Of a stretch of DNA of 12,747 bases, positions 1 to 5,852 are shown one piece after another (position 1 is the stretch's first letter; the number at the start of each line of letters is the position of its first letter). The stretch spans positions 1-12,747 of the forward strand of contig CABSLJ010000069.1 in the NCBI GenBank assembly GCA_902478455.1, read 5' to 3'. The notes under the pieces were generated by a model that ran no database searches, was not told where the DNA came from, and saw nothing but the letters and a program-made list of their open reading frames with translations. Source of the stretch: an uncultured Oscillospiraceae bacterium. GTDB lineage: Bacteria > Bacillota > Clostridia > Oscillospirales > Acutalibacteraceae. A program made the position numbers and the translations under genes.

Positions 1-228
1 CCCGCCGACGCGGCGCTGATGATGCAGCTGGGCGCCGAGGGCGTGTTTGTCGGCTCCGGCATCTTCAAATCGGGCAACCCCGAAAAGCGTGCAGCGGCAA
101 TTGTCAAGGCCGTCACCAATTTCACCGACGCAAAGATGCTTGCGGCCCTTTCGGAGGACCTCGGCGAAGCGATGGTCGGCATCAACGAGCAGGAAATCGA
201 ACTGCTGATGGCGGAAAGAGGAAAATAA
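1..228 (+). CDS. pdxS: PLP synthase subunit PdxS, C-terminal part (5' end outside window)
   Basis: This is the C-terminal 75 residues of the synthase subunit of the ribose-5-phosphate-dependent vitamin B6 pathway. PdxS condenses a pentose phosphate, glyceraldehyde 3-phosphate and ammonia into pyridoxal 5'-phosphate in the cytosol. The frame is open from base 1, so the start lies upstream of the window. The visible part begins PADAALMMQLGAEGVFVGSG, the conserved last beta-alpha units of the barrel including the phosphate-binding GVFVGSGIF segment. The TAA at 226-228 is followed after two bases by the ATG of pdxT, so the two genes are co-transcribed and probably translationally coupled, as expected for subunits of one enzyme complex. 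The identification is very secure; only the N-terminal part is unseen. Confidence 0.97.
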   Translation, partial: PADAALMMQLGAEGVFVGSGIFKSGNPEKRAAAIVKAVTNFTDAKMLAALSEDLGEAMVGINEQEIELLMAERGK

Positions 229-230
229 GC

Positions 231-815
231 ATGCAAATCGGCGTTCTTGCCCTGCAAGGGGCGTTTATAGAGCATGAACAAATGCTCTCCAGACTCGGGA
301 CGGCCTCCTTTGAAATCCGGCAGAAGCGGGATCTTGACCGGCCCTTTGACGGTCTGATCATCCCCGGCGGAGAAAGTACCGTTCAGGGGAAGCTCCTGCG
401 TGAGCTGGGGCTTTTTGATCCGTTGAAGGAGCGCATCGCCGCCGGTCTTCCCGTGTTCGGAACCTGCGCGGGACTGCTGCTTCTGGCTAAAAATATTCAA
501 AACGACGACCGGCGGTATTTTGCCGCCATGGACATCACCGCCGTGCGCAACGCCTACGGCAGACAGCTCGGCAGTTTTTACACCGAAGCCGCGTTTCAGG
601 GCGTCGGCGCCGTTCCCATGACTTTTATCCGCGCGCCCTATATTGAAGCCGTCGGCGGTCGGGCCGAGGCGCTGGCCCGTGTAGACGGCAAAATCGTCGC
701 GGCGCAGGAGGGAAATCTGCTGGTAACCGCCTTCCATCCGGAATTGAACGAGGATTTGTCGGTACACAATTATTTCATGGAGATGGTCCGCCGCGCCGCG
801 GGCGTTCCGCAATGA
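231..815 (+). CDS. pdxT: PLP synthase glutaminase subunit PdxT
   Basis: This class I glutamine amidotransferase hydrolyses glutamine and channels ammonia to PdxS for pyridoxal 5'-phosphate synthesis. At 194 residues it has the normal family length. Visible signatures are the N-terminal IGVLALQGAFIEH, the PGGEST motif at residues 45-50, the nucleophile elbow GTCAG with Cys79, and the FHPE segment giving His169 and Glu171, so the Cys-His-Glu triad is complete. The ATG lies two bases after the pdxS stop, and GGAAAG within the end of pdxS serves as the ribosome site. A weak hairpin terminator follows the stop codon. The short and regular spacing leaves no doubt about the pdxST operon. Confidence 0.97.
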   Translation: MQIGVLALQGAFIEHEQMLSRLGTASFEIRQKRDLDRPFDGLIIPGGESTVQGKLLRELGLFDPLKERIAAGLPVFGTCAGLLLLAKNIQNDDRRYFAAMDITAVRNAYGRQLGSFYTEAAFQGVGAVPMTFIRAPYIEAVGGRAEALARVDGKIVAAQEGNLLVTAFHPELNEDLSVHNYFMEMVRRAAGVPQ

Positions 816-817
816 CC

Positions 818-841
818 GGACGGTGCAAAACTGTCCTCTTT
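818..841 (+). terminator. weak intrinsic terminator after pdxST
   Basis: GGACGGT (818-824) pairs with ACTGTCC (830-836), giving seven pairs with one G-U, over a five-base loop, followed by TCTTT. It starts three bases after the pdxT stop. The T-tract is short, so some read-through into the ECF leader is possible. Confidence 0.5.
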
Positions 842-852
842 AAAAAATCAAA

Positions 853-878
853 AACTGTGTATTTTAAAGCTCACAGTT
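853..878. promoter_or_regulatory. inverted repeat over the ECF promoter, possible operator
   Basis: AACTGTG (853-859) and CACAGTT (872-878) form a perfect 7-base inverted repeat. The 12-base centre contains the TTTAAA -35 box at 863-868. No T-tract follows, so it does not look like a terminator. Its placement suggests a dimeric repressor site; no known regulator is recognised. Confidence 0.4.
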
Positions 879-890
879 CTGCGCTATTAT
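863..890 (+). promoter_or_regulatory. sigma-A-type promoter of the ECF S-component gene
   Basis: The -35 box is TTTAAA (863-868) and the -10 box is TATTAT (885-890), with a 16-base spacer. Transcription would start near 897, leaving a leader of about 195 bases before the ATG at 1094. Confidence 0.55.
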
Positions 891-896
891 AGTAGC

Positions 897-1093
897 ATGG
901 TGTTTGACAACGGACAGGAAAAATTTGTGGAACGCGCCGTCCGGCGACACATCCGGCCGGAAAACCGGCACGGCGTTGCTGAAGCGTCGGATCGAAATGC
1001 CGCCGGCCATTTCCGTAAAATTCCGAGACGGAGGAAAACCGCCTGCGGCCAATCGGCCTGCGCCTCAATACAGTTGATCGGGAGAGAAATGCT
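897..1093 (+). other. long structured leader of the ECF S-component gene
   Basis: This 197-base stretch upstream of an S-component gene is predicted to be transcribed. It contains a stacked helix: CGCCGT (935-940) pairs with ACGGCG (970-975), enclosing GCCGG (956-960), an AAAA loop and CCGGC (965-969), with a 15-base bulge on the 5' side. A smaller GGCC/GGCC hairpin lies near 1047-1058. Genes for S components often carry cofactor riboswitches. I do not recognise the conserved cores of the TPP, FMN, cobalamin, preQ1 or THF classes here. It could be an unclassified riboswitch or simply a GC-rich untranslated region. Confidence 0.35.
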
Positions 1094-1681
1094 ATGGAAA
1101 ACACGATTCAGAAGAAAAAGGGCTTCAACATCTATCAGATCGCGGGCGTCGGACTTTTTGCCGCGCTGGCCTTCGTCTCCAACTACATTCAGATCTACAT
1201 TCCCTTGGGCGGAGACACCACCCGCATCCACATCGGCAACACCTTCTGTCTTCTGGCCGGATTGCTCCTCGGACCGCTGGCGGGCGGCCTTTCGGCCGGC
1301 ATCGGCAACTGTTTGTACGATCTGCTGAACCCGCTCTTTATTTCCAGCGCCCCCTTCACTTTTATCTTCAAGTTTCTGATGGCCTTTGTCTGCGCTCTGA
1401 TCGCCTACGGCGCGCACGCCAGAGGGGAGAATCAGGTGCGCAATATCATCGGCGCGGTCGTCGGTTCGCTGACCTATATCATCCTCTACCTGGGCAAGGG
1501 TTTCATCACGGGACTGTTGGAGGGCCATGCGATGGAGACCATTTGGGTCCAGACGGCCGCCAAGGCGGGCGCTTCCTTCCTCAACGGCGCCATCGCCGTC
1601 GTCGCCTCGGTGCCGCTGTGCTTTGCCATCCGCAAGGCGCTTGAGCGCACCCATCTGATGGATAAGCTCATCCGCGGGTAG
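1094..1681 (+). CDS. ECF transporter S component (substrate unknown)
   Basis: This is a 195-residue membrane protein with about six hydrophobic segments (roughly 13-36, 46-60, 62-80, 86-106, 116-140 and 152-178). That is the size and topology of substrate-binding S subunits of energy-coupling-factor vitamin transporters. Helix 1 has the small-residue face (G20xxxA24 within AGVGLFAALAF) typical of the surface that docks on the shared EcfT subunit. The segment RIHIGNTFCLLAGLLLGPLA is characteristic of the family. The start is set by GGGAGAG seven bases before the ATG. No EcfA or EcfT gene is in the window, so this is a group II (solitary) S component using a shared module elsewhere. Pyridoxine is suggested only by the neighbouring pdxST genes; riboflavin or another vitamin is equally possible. 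A shared terminator follows. Confidence 0.85.
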   Translation: MENTIQKKKGFNIYQIAGVGLFAALAFVSNYIQIYIPLGGDTTRIHIGNTFCLLAGLLLGPLAGGLSAGIGNCLYDLLNPLFISSAPFTFIFKFLMAFVCALIAYGAHARGENQVRNIIGAVVGSLTYIILYLGKGFITGLLEGHAMETIWVQTAAKAGASFLNGAIAVVASVPLCFAIRKALERTHLMDKLIRG

Positions 1682-1738
1682 AAAGCGTGCTGCCCCGCTG
1701 CGCGCGGGAAGAATCTTCTCCGGGTTCTGAACGCTGCA

Positions 1739-1782
1739 AAAGCAGGCGCCCTGTTCGAGTGAACAGGGCGCCTGCTTTCTTT
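1739..1782. terminator. bidirectional terminator between ECF gene and usp
   Basis: A perfect 18-base inverted repeat (1739-1756 with 1761-1778) has a GAGT loop. It begins AAAGCAGG and ends CCTGCTTT, followed on the plus strand by CTTTTA. On the minus strand the stem is followed by TTTTGC read outward. It sits between two convergent genes. Confidence 0.9.
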
Positions 1783-1857
1783 TATCTCAAATACTGTTCC
1801 GAAGGAACCGATCAATTTGGCATGACTACCGCCTTCCAAAAGACATTCCCCATCCGC

Positions 1858-2301
1858 CTAACCCAAAACCGACGCCTTTGCCGGCTTTATGTAGCGATAG
1901 GACGGGTACATGTTATATATTTTTCCTTCCTTAGACACCATGGAAATCGGAATCGAGGGAAGAAGTCGATGCATCGCTTCAACAAAACCATTGGGTCTGC
2001 CGTCGGGCATGCCCGTGACGATCTGCACTGCACGGCATTGCTTGGCAAAGCCGGCCGCAATCAGCGCCGCGTCATCGTGGAAATAGATGGTCATCTCGGC
2101 GCCGGCCTCAATCGATGTCTGATGGAGATATTCGATTTCCTCACTGTGGGCGCAAAAGCCGTTGACCGTCGGTTGAACGCACAGCACCTGCAGCGGCAGA
2201 TGCGTCTCCTCGGCGTACTCTTTTCCGGCATGGATCAAACGGTCGCAGTCGCGCTGACCGGTGACACAGACAAGGATGGAAGCCTTTTTTTGTTTGCTCA
2301 C
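1858..2301 (-). CDS. small stand-alone universal-stress-type (Usp/KdpD-like) domain protein
   Basis: The 147-residue protein resembles the universal stress protein domain found in KdpD sensor kinases, but stands alone. It opens with a short basic stretch and strand ASILVCVTGQRDCDRLIHAG, the typical first beta strand and loop. A TGMPDG...NGF stretch around residues 86-97 occupies the place of the nucleotide-binding loop. There is no kinase or membrane segment. The GTG at 2301 is chosen because AAAGGAGG lies seven bases upstream, the best ribosome site in the area. An upstream extension of the frame to 2538 lacks such a site and reads through low-complexity sequence. A TATACT -10-like box lies at 2342-2347 on the minus strand, without a clear -35. 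The role is unknown; nucleotide binding is inferred from the family only. Confidence 0.72.
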   Translation of the reverse strand: MSKQKKASILVCVTGQRDCDRLIHAGKEYAEETHLPLQVLCVQPTVNGFCAHSEEIEYLHQTSIEAGAEMTIYFHDDAALIAAGFAKQCRAVQIVTGMPDGRPNGFVEAMHRLLPSIPISMVSKEGKIYNMYPSYRYIKPAKASVLG

Positions 2302-2536
2302 TTTGGAACCTCCTTTCTTCTTTTTGAATTTCCGCATGCTCAGTATACTGGAAGATTGTTGCAGTTCTTGTAATAAAAGATGGAATAATTGTGAACATTT
2401 GATTTGACGGCTCTTCCGCTGTGCCGCTGCGGCCTGTTTTAAACACAGCCGGAAGGAAGGCGTCCCTTCGAAAAACCGCACAGGACCGCCCTGAAACACC
2501 CTTTCCGTCCGCATATGTTCCCTCTCTGTGAGGGAC

Positions 2537-2574
2537 AAAAAAAGGACGGGAAAATTTTTTCTTTCCCGTCCTTT
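2537..2574 (-). terminator. intrinsic terminator of the M23 peptidase gene
   Basis: On the minus strand, AAAGGACGGGAAA and TTTCCCGTCCTTT (2574-2562 and 2553-2541) form a 13-base perfect stem with an 8-base loop, followed by a run of seven T (2543-2537). It lies about 40 bases beyond the M23 stop codon and separates that gene from the usp gene. Confidence 0.9.
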
Positions 2575-2615
2575 GGCGCCCCTGAAACGTAAGGTATTCC
2601 TTTTCCGGGGGCAGG

Positions 2616-3398
2616 TCAGCTATTTTTTGTCTTTCCCAGGACCGTCATCGGATCGATCCATTCTCCGTTCTTCTGAATGCCCAGATGCAGGTGGGAATCG
2701 TCCAGCATTTCAGCGGGCACGTCGTTGACCGAACCGATGTCCTGACCGATCTTGACGGTATCCCCCGTTTTGACCAGCGTGGTCGTACCCAGGCCGGAAT
2801 AATAGGCGGTGAAATCCCCCTCATGCTCAATCACGACGGTCGTTCCCCAAAGGGGATCCTCATAGATGTCCTTGACCTGACCGGAGGTGATCGATTTGAC
2901 AACGGTACCCTTCTGCACGGCGAAGTCGGTGCCGTTGTGGGTGCGCCAGTCGCCCATTGTGGGCGAATAGACCGGTTCATCCCCGCTGAAGGGATTGAGG
3001 ACCGTCTCTCCGGCCGGGAACGTGGTGATGCCCGTTTCCTGCATCTGTGAAGAGGGCGTTTCCGGCTGACTGCTCGCTTCCGGCTGGGAGGAAACGTCGT
3101 TGGGTTTGGACTCCGGCTTGTTGTCCGTGGGTTTTGTCTCGCTCGACGTGACGTCAGGCTCGCTGCTCGTGTCCTTCGGGACGCCGCTGATGGGGTTGTC
3201 TACCACCTGACCGCCTGCGCTGCTGACCGGATTGGGCGCGCTGCTCTCACTGGCGGGCGTTATAAAGTTCATAACGCTGTCGTAAGTAGTCCAGGCCGCC
3301 GCGCCGATTGCAACAAGACAGACTCCAAGGGCGATATAAAATCCTTTTCCATTTAAATTGCTTTTTTTCTTAGATTTTTCAAATCGCATTTTACTCAT
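2616..3398 (-). CDS. membrane-anchored M23 (LytM) metallopeptidase, SpoIIQ-like
   Basis: This is a 260-residue protein with a short basic N-terminus, one membrane segment (about 19-37), a low-complexity Ser/Pro/Glu-rich stalk (about 48-122) and a C-terminal LytM domain (about 140-255). The zinc ligands and active site look intact: His154 and Asp158 in HNGTD, and His236/His238 in HLHLG. M23 enzymes cut peptidoglycan cross-bridges. The architecture matches SpoIIQ, the forespore membrane protein that pairs with SpoIIIAH across the two sporulation membranes. Clostridial SpoIIQ keeps the zinc ligands, while the Bacillus subtilis form has lost one. A vegetative cell-wall hydrolase is the main alternative. 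The ATG at 3398 follows GGAGG by ten bases. The gene is monocistronic, with its own terminator. Confidence 0.85.
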   Translation of the reverse strand: MSKMRFEKSKKKSNLNGKGFYIALGVCLVAIGAAAWTTYDSVMNFITPASESSAPNPVSSAGGQVVDNPISGVPKDTSSEPDVTSSETKPTDNKPESKPNDVSSQPEASSQPETPSSQMQETGITTFPAGETVLNPFSGDEPVYSPTMGDWRTHNGTDFAVQKGTVVKSITSGQVKDIYEDPLWGTTVVIEHEGDFTAYYSGLGTTTLVKTGDTVKIGQDIGSVNDVPAEMLDDSHLHLGIQKNGEWIDPMTVLGKTKNS

Positions 3399-3478
3399 AT
3401 TCGCTGCACCTCCAACCCTATTCTTGCCGTGAAAGAAAGGGTTTATGCCACAGCGTATTTTTAATTTTTCCGCATTTC

Positions 3479-3507
3479 ATTATATGCCTTGTTTGATTCG
3501 GTCATAC
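3479..3507 (-). promoter_or_regulatory. possible promoter of the M23 gene
   Basis: A perfect TATAAT lies on the minus strand at 3484-3479. The region 17 bases upstream reads GTATGA, a poor sigma-A -35 box. The same bases also fit loosely a forespore (sigma-G-like) pattern, GTATG (3507-3503) and CATATAA after 16 bases, though the usual spacing is about 18. The sigma factor cannot be decided by eye. Confidence 0.35.
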
Positions 3508-3552
3508 GCGCGGACAAATTGGATTTTTCAGGGGAAAAGCTGTTGATTGCAA

Positions 3553-3588
3553 GAGAAAAAGCCGAACCTGACGGTTCGGCTTTTTCTC
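3553..3588 (-). terminator. terminator of the candidate small RNA
   Basis: GAGAAAAAGCCGAACC (3553-3568) and its exact complement (3573-3588) form a 16-bp stem with a four-base loop. The minus-strand 3' arm is GGTTCGGCTTTTTCTC. The symmetry also allows termination on the plus strand, but no plus-strand gene precedes it. Confidence 0.8.
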
Positions 3589-3662
3589 ATTAGCTTGAGG
3601 GGTACATTGAGGAGGGTAGAACATGTACTCGGATGGTGCGGCTCCATCCTTTCTGAGTACAT
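3554..3662 (-). ncRNA. candidate small regulatory RNA with anti-SD linker
   Basis: A minus-strand transcript of about 109 nt is predicted between a promoter at 3669-3698 and a terminator at 3553-3588. Its 5' end folds as ATGTACTC (3662-3655) with GAGTACAT (3630-3623), stacked on GGATGG/CCATCC (3649-3644 with 3636-3631), with a 5-base bulge on one side and a 7-base loop. The 34-base linker (3622-3589) is pyrimidine-rich and contains CCCTCCTC and ACCCCTC, complementary to GAGGAGGG/GAGGGGT ribosome sites. The 3' end is a 16-bp terminator. A 5' hairpin, an exposed C-rich linker and a terminator make up the usual architecture of trans-acting Firmicute sRNAs such as RsaE/RoxS. No sequence homology to a known family is claimed. 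Confidence 0.55.
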
Positions 3663-3668
3663 CTTTAT

Positions 3669-3698
3669 TATATAGAACTCGCACGCCCGATTTGTTAA
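3669..3698 (-). promoter_or_regulatory. promoter of the candidate small RNA
   Basis: On the minus strand TTAACA (3698-3693) is followed after 18 bases by TATATA (3674-3669), which overlaps TATAAT (3672-3667). The start would fall at about 3660-3662, the first base of the 5' hairpin. No plausible coding start with a ribosome site follows on this strand. Confidence 0.55.
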
Positions 3699-3746
3699 TA
3701 CATTGTGAATATTTCTTGAAAAATACACTTTGCGTATCCCAAACCT

Positions 3747-3760
3747 CAAACAAACGTTTG
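3747..3760. promoter_or_regulatory. SOS box (LexA operator) of lexA
   Basis: CAAACAAACGTTTG differs at one position from the Bacillus-type LexA consensus CGAACRNRYGTTYG. Its core ACAAACGTTTGT is a perfect palindrome. It overlaps the first bases of the lexA -35 box, so bound LexA would block its own promoter, as in most Firmicutes. Confidence 0.75.
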
Positions 3761-3786
3761 TAATTTTCCGCTGTTTGTGGTATTCT
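3758..3786 (+). promoter_or_regulatory. lexA promoter
   Basis: TTGTAA (3758-3763) and TATTCT (3781-3786) are spaced by 17 bases. The start would be near 3793, about 200 bases before the coding region. The promoter is divergent from that of the candidate small RNA, about 60 bases away. Confidence 0.6.
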
Positions 3787-3792
3787 AAGATT

Positions 3793-3994
3793 GACAGAAA
3801 AAAAGACCGACCATCGGGAAAAAACGGGGACTCTGAACCCTTCGCCGCGCTGTGCCGCGGCGCTGCCCGGGACGCGCCGGAAAGCATGTCCGCTTGAAAA
3901 GCGCACGACCGCCGCACACAAAAGCGGCCCTCGAACAAAAGACGGCCTGACGGGACGCCCCTCCCGCTGCAGGCGAGTGCAATGAGGTGTTATG
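3793..3994 (+). other. long GC-rich leader of lexA
   Basis: About 200 untranslated bases separate the predicted lexA start site from its start codon. The leader holds a stable hairpin, CGCCGCG (3843-3849) with CGCGGCG (3856-3862). A frame through it starting with TTG at 3791 has no ribosome site and an implausible basic composition, so I do not call a gene. Nothing further is recognised. Confidence 0.4.
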
Positions 3995-4594
3995 ATGAAA
4001 AAGCTCAATGCAAGCCAGCAAAAGATTCTGCAATATCTCCACGAACGCGCGGAGGACGGACTGCCCCCTTCCGTGCGGGAGATTTGCGCCGCCACCGGCC
4101 TCAAGTCCACTTCCACGGTGCATGCCCATCTGAAAACCCTCGAGCGGGAAGGCTTTATCTCCCGCCAGGCGGGGCTAAACCGCGCCATCTTCATGACCGA
4201 TGACCGGCCTTCGGGAGAGAAGGTCGCCCAAATCCCCATTCTGGGCCGCGTGACGGCGGGTATTCCCATCACCGCCATCGAGGACGTGGAGGGCTACGTC
4301 CCCTTCAGCGAAGCCCAGCGCCGCGGACGCGAGCTGTTTGCCCTGCGCGTTATGGGAGACAGCATGCACAACGCCGGCATTCTGGACGGGGACATCGTCG
4401 TCTCCCACAAAACACCTTCGGCGGAAAATGGAGAGATCGTCGTGGCGATGATCGAGGACGAGGCCACCGTCAAACGCTTTTACCGGGAAAAGAACGGCTT
4501 TCGGCTCCAGCCGGAAAATCCGGATTATGAGCCCATCTACTGCCGGGAGCTCTCCATCCTGGGCAAGGTAATCTCGGTTCTGCGGTACTATTGA
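3995..4594 (+). CDS. lexA: SOS repressor LexA
   Basis: This is the transcriptional repressor of the DNA-damage response, which cleaves itself when stimulated by RecA filaments. The N-terminal winged helix (about residues 1-65) contains PPSVREICAATGLKS and a recognition helix around STSTVHAHLKTLE. The C-terminal S24-type domain has the cleavage bond Ala-Gly in GRVTAG (89-90, counted from the upstream ATG), the catalytic serine in MGDSM (Ser124) and the lysine in ATVKRF (Lys161). All needed residues are present and the length (199-200) is normal. Two tandem ATGs occur at 3992 and 3995. The AGGTG ribosome site is only two bases from the first but five from the second, so 3995 is preferred. An SOS box overlaps its promoter. 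Confidence 0.96.
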   Translation: MKKLNASQQKILQYLHERAEDGLPPSVREICAATGLKSTSTVHAHLKTLEREGFISRQAGLNRAIFMTDDRPSGEKVAQIPILGRVTAGIPITAIEDVEGYVPFSEAQRRGRELFALRVMGDSMHNAGILDGDIVVSHKTPSAENGEIVVAMIEDEATVKRFYREKNGFRLQPENPDYEPIYCRELSILGKVISVLRYY

Positions 4595-4719
4595 GCGCTT
4601 CTCCGCTGCCTGCGCACACGGAAATGCCTGCCTGAAAAAGCGGAGCCGCCCTTTCGCCCGGACGCTCTCAGTTTCTTTCAGGCCAAAGGCCTGCGGGCCG
4701 CAGGATATGCCCATCATAC

Positions 4720-4769
4720 AAAAAGCAGGAGATATCCCGCCCGTTCGGGCGGAATGTCTCCTGCTTTTT
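4720..4769. terminator. bidirectional terminator between lexA and corA
   Basis: AAAAAGCAGGAGA (4720-4732) pairs with TCTCCTGCTTTTT (4757-4769). An inner CCGCCC/GGGCGG stem with a GTTC loop lies inside, separated by short mismatched bulges. A/T ends on both sides suit termination of both convergent genes. The 125 bases before it (4595-4719) contain only two small overlapping hairpins (4679-4693 and 4690-4704). Confidence 0.9.
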
Positions 4770-4779
4770 GACAGCGGTC

Positions 4780-5706
4780 TTACAGCATGTCCTTTTTTTT
4801 CAGGATATAGGCGGCGACAAGCATCAGCACGCCCGAAAGCGCAAAGGGAAACCACCAGAGGTTGGAAAGCGGCAGATTGGCGACATTCATGCCGTACAGT
4901 CCGGAGATAACCGTAGGAATGGAGATGATCAGCGTAATCGACGCCAGCACTTTCATGACGATGTTGAGATTGTTGGAGATCACCGAGGCAAAGGCGTCCA
5001 TCGTGCCGGAGAGGATGTTTAAGTAGATGCCGGACATTTCGATGGCCTGCTTGATCTCGATGAGCACATCCTCGAGCAGGTCCTGGTCGTCCTCATAAAG
5101 CTTGATGTACCGTCCGCGCATGATCTTTTCCAGCGTGACCTCGTTGCTTTTGAGCGAGGAGGAAAAGTACACCAGCGATTTTTCGATGTCCAGCAGCTGG
5201 ATGAGCTCTTTGTTTTTCATCGATTTGCGCAGCTCTTTCTCCACGAAATCGGAGATCTTGTCGATCTGCTTGAGGTATTGGAGATATTTCGTCGCCACCC
5301 GAAGCATCAGATGCAGCACAAACTGAGTTTTCAGCTTGGTCTGGATGCCGCGGATCACCCCTTCCGCCAGCTCGCTGAGGATGGGGTTGTCCCGCAGGCA
5401 GACGGTGATCACGCTGTTCTCGGTCAGCATGATGCCCAGCGGCATGGTGGAATAGGAGAGGTTTTTCTCCTTTTTTTCCACCACCGGAATATCGATGATG
5501 ATCAGGGTGTTGCCGTCCTCCATGTCGATATGGGAGGACTCCTCTTCGTCGAGGGAGGCTCTGAGAAAATCGGGTTCAATGTGGAAATCGCTGATGAGGC
5601 TGTCGAGCTCTTCCTCCTCGGGATCAATGCAGTTGATCCAGCAGCCCGGCTCAAAGGCCTCAATCTGTGCGACGCGTCCATTGACCGTCTTGTAATAAGA
5701 CATCAT
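4780..5706 (-). CDS. corA: CorA-family magnesium/divalent cation channel
   Basis: This 308-residue protein has the classic CorA plan. An acidic alpha/beta cytoplasmic domain (about 1-150) is followed by long helices of the funnel (about 150-245) and two C-terminal membrane helices (about 248-270 and 284-303). The selectivity signature YGMN stands at residues 271-274, directly after the first membrane helix. The C-terminus is the basic KKKDM tail. CorA pentamers admit Mg2+ (in some members Co2+, Ni2+ or Zn2+) and close when cytosolic Mg2+ is high. The ATG at 5706 is preferred over the next ATG because AAAGGG lies nine bases upstream. The gene is monocistronic, with its own promoter and an unusual leader (separate entries). 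Confidence 0.93.
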   Translation of the reverse strand: MMSYYKTVNGRVAQIEAFEPGCWINCIDPEEEELDSLISDFHIEPDFLRASLDEEESSHIDMEDGNTLIIIDIPVVEKKEKNLSYSTMPLGIMLTENSVITVCLRDNPILSELAEGVIRGIQTKLKTQFVLHLMLRVATKYLQYLKQIDKISDFVEKELRKSMKNKELIQLLDIEKSLVYFSSSLKSNEVTLEKIMRGRYIKLYEDDQDLLEDVLIEIKQAIEMSGIYLNILSGTMDAFASVISNNLNIVMKVLASITLIISIPTVISGLYGMNVANLPLSNLWWFPFALSGVLMLVAAYILKKKDML

Positions 5707-5721
5707 TGCGCTCAGCCCTTT

Positions 5722-5814
5722 CTATGCGGGGCGCAAACTGCATGCGGCGTTGCGCGCCCGTTTTTTGTTAAAATCCGCCCGTTCTCGGGGGGTACTTCCA
5801 GGGTCGGAACTCAC
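5722..5814 (-). CDS. possible 30-aa leader peptide upstream of corA
   Basis: A short frame starts with GTG at 5814, six bases after GGAGGT, a ribosome site stronger than that of corA itself. It ends with TAG 15 bases before the corA ATG, next to the corA ribosome site. It reads roughly MSSDPGSTPRERADFNKKRA followed by ten more residues with three Arg/Pro near the end. It lies wholly inside the predicted corA transcript. Position and spacing suggest translational coupling. The Pro/acidic start recalls the MgtL peptides ahead of enterobacterial mgtA, which stall or destabilise ribosomes at low Mg2+, but that is analogy and not homology. A chance frame is possible. Confidence 0.35.
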   Translation of the reverse strand: MSSDPGSTPRERADFNKKRARNAACSLRPA

Positions 5815-5852
5815 AACGCCACCTCCAAAAATCAGATTGCATGGAACGCCTG

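Noticed and set aside
897..1328. 143-codon plus-strand frame across the ECF leader
   Set aside because: It overlaps the ECF gene in another frame, has no ribosome site and is Arg/Ala-rich as expected from GC-rich noncoding frames.
2302..2538. N-terminal extension of the usp frame to 2538
   Set aside because: The extension lacks a ribosome site and family similarity, while AAAGGAGG precisely precedes the GTG at 2301.
3554..3662. 6S RNA, SRP RNA or tmRNA as identity of the small RNA
   Set aside because: Too short for 6S or tmRNA, and it lacks the conserved SRP apical loop; the architecture fits a trans-acting sRNA better.
3615..3763. Plus-strand 46-codon frame with GAGGAGGG before the ATG at 3623
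   Set aside because: The ribosome-like site is the complement of the C-rich linker of the candidate small RNA, no plus-strand promoter precedes it, and the frame runs through the sRNA promoter and the SOS box with unremarkable composition.
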